Shown: piece after piece, positions 62,883 to 64,000 of the stretch
Position numbering within the stretch: the stretch's first letter is position 1
Layout of the letters: the number at the start of each line of letters is the position of its first letter
Origin: Solimonas sp041659605
Lineage (GTDB): Bacteria; Pseudomonadota; Gammaproteobacteria; Nevskiales; Nevskiaceae
NCBI GenBank assembly: GCA_041659605.1
Contig: JBAZXW010000005.1
Location: 1-64,000, forward strand
Reading direction: 5' to 3'
DNA: 64,000 bases
Program-made: the position numbers and the translations under genes
Notes under the pieces: model-generated
What the model saw: only the letters and a program-made list of their open reading frames with translations
Told to the model about the DNA's origin: nothing
Databases searched by the model: none

Positions 62883-64000
62883 GTGACCCGTTACACCGGC
62901 CTCATCGATCATTACCGTCACCGTCTGCCGCTCGCCGCCGACGCGCGCGCAATTTCCCTGGGCGAGGGCCGCACGCCGCTGATCCGCATCGACAACGTCG
63001 CGCGCGACGCCGGCTTCGACGGCGAGCTGTACGTCAAGTTCGAAGGCCTCAACCCGACCGGCTCATTCAAGGACCGCGGCATGACCGTTGCGGTGACGCA
63101 GGCCGTGCACGAGGGCTCGCGCGCAATCATCTGCGCTTCAACCGGCAATACGTCGGCAGCGGCGGCGGCTTACGCGGCGCGCGCCGGCATCACCGCCTTC
63201 GTGCTGATCCCGGAGGGCAAGATCGCGCTCGGCAAGCTCGCACAGGCGGTCGTGCATGGCGCCGTCGTCGTGCAGATCCAGGGCAACTTCGATGACGGCA
63301 TGCGCCTGGTCAAGGAAGTCGCGCAGACCGCGCCGGTGGCTATCGTCAACTCGATCAACCCGTACCGCCTGCAGGGCCAGAAAACCGCGGCCTTCGAGAT
63401 CGTCGAGGAACTGGGCCGGGCACCGGACTACCACTGCCTGCCAGTCGGCAACGCCGGCAACATCTCGGCGTACTGGATGGGCTATTCGGAAATGACCGGC
63501 CAGCGTACGGCTGCGTCCAAGCCGTTCTACAACGGGTCCGGCTACGACCGGACCGCGGTGACCGACCGGCGTCCGGTGATGGTCGGCTACCAGGCCGCCG
63601 GCGCGGCGCCGTTCCTGCGCGGCGGTCCCGTCGCCGAGCCGGAAACGGTCGCGACCGCGATCCGCATCGGCAATCCGCAGTCCTGGGACCTGGCCTGGGC
63701 GGCACAGAAGGACTCGAACGGCTGGTTCGACGAATTCAGCGACGCGCAGATCCTGGCGACGCAGAAGATGCTGGCGATGCGCGAAGGCGTGTTCTGCGAG
63801 CCGGCGTCGGCGACCTCGCTGTGCGGTGCGCTGCACGACATCAAGGCCGGCAAGATCAAGCCCGGTGCGACGGTGGTCTGCACGCTGACCGGCAACGGCC
63901 TCAAAGACCCGGACATCGTCATGAAGGACGGCCTCAAGGACCTGATCCGCGTGCCGGCGGACCGCGCGGCCGTCGAGAAGGCGCTGCTGGCGCGGATGTA
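62883..64000 (+). CDS. thrC: Threonine synthase, last codon(s) outside window
   Basis: At least 372 codons from GTG 62883. The PLP lysine lies in NPTGSFKDRGMT; the chain also has CASTGNTSAAAAAYAARAG, the GNAGNISAYWMGYSEM PLP-phosphate loop and CTLTGNGLKDPD. It converts O-phosphohomoserine to threonine. The window ends after ARM and TA of the next codon, which may be the stop. It completes the alaC-hom-GNAT-thrC aspartate-family unit. Confidence 0.94.
   Translation, partial: MTRYTGLIDHYRHRLPLAADARAISLGEGRTPLIRIDNVARDAGFDGELYVKFEGLNPTGSFKDRGMTVAVTQAVHEGSRAIICASTGNTSAAAAAYAARAGITAFVLIPEGKIALGKLAQAVVHGAVVVQIQGNFDDGMRLVKEVAQTAPVAIVNSINPYRLQGQKTAAFEIVEELGRAPDYHCLPVGNAGNISAYWMGYSEMTGQRTAASKPFYNGSGYDRTAVTDRRPVMVGYQAAGAAPFLRGGPVAEPETVATAIRIGNPQSWDLAWAAQKDSNGWFDEFSDAQILATQKMLAMREGVFCEPASATSLCGALHDIKAGKIKPGATVVCTLTGNGLKDPDIVMKDGLKDLIRVPADRAAVEKALLARM

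Overview
The window reads as a stretch of chromosome from a high-GC gammaproteobacterium. YcgL, PpiD, DadA, SelO, OscA, CzcCBA and an ExbB/ExbD/ExbD/AgmX block are all typical of that class. The high GC together with a wax-ester-synthase-type acyltransferase and a large PUFA-synthase-like polyketide enzyme suggests the Nevskiales/Solimonadaceae or Xanthomonadales side; this is inference, and no rRNA is present to confirm it. No transposase, integrase, phage gene or CRISPR array was seen, and base composition looks even throughout, so this is mostly vertical chromosome.

Layout. 1-5764 (minus): a sulfatase-fold protein followed by a giant type I polyketide/secondary-lipid synthase (two nitronate-monooxygenase-like domains, KS, AT) that runs off the left edge. 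6112-8798: a small membrane protein, D-amino acid dehydrogenase and a voltage-sensor-like membrane protein. 9158-16489: a sulfur-starvation unit, with oscA, an OprO/P porin and the sulfate ABC transporter sbp-cysT-cysW-cysA, diverging from a sigma-54 activator across an AT-rich region holding a candidate sigma-54 promoter and a nested palindrome. 16500-18341: a ChrB-domain protein and the ChrA chromate pump. Chromate enters cells through sulfate transporters, so the adjacency makes sense.

18482-26517: acyltransferase, SelO, secernin-like C69 peptidase, short-chain dehydrogenase, DinB, TM2 protein and small envelope proteins. 26560-32700: a CzcCBA heavy-metal efflux operon headed by a His-rich membrane protein. 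32769-38288: methyltransferase, PHP phosphatase, M14 carboxypeptidase, two anchored unknowns, YcgL, a class V aminotransferase and an ACT-like protein. 38526-41879: lipoprotein, HAD protein and a YeeE/YedE pair. 41880-45893: a four-gene carbohydrate-type ABC transporter operon with translational overlaps throughout.

46093-49588: tRNA-His, tRNA-Lys, ppiD and a DAACS symporter. 49666-59415 (minus): fabI downstream of a nine-gene envelope machine (secreted protein, two large TPR proteins, TPR lipoprotein, a secreted protein, ExbB, two ExbD, AgmX/TonB-like) that resembles the ancestral core of the Myxococcus Agl-Glt motility/Nfs apparatus. 59659-64000 (plus): aspartate-family biosynthesis (alaC-like aminotransferase, homoserine dehydrogenase, a GNAT acetyltransferase, threonine synthase).

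Three genes between 55.7 and 61.2 kb (both large TPR genes and hom) each carry one apparent single-base deletion. All three frames resume perfectly, and one gene should be essential for prototrophy, so sequence error is the likeliest cause. The strongest biological leads are the Glt-like machine, the sigma-54/OscA/chromate neighbourhood and the double-NPD polyketide synthase.
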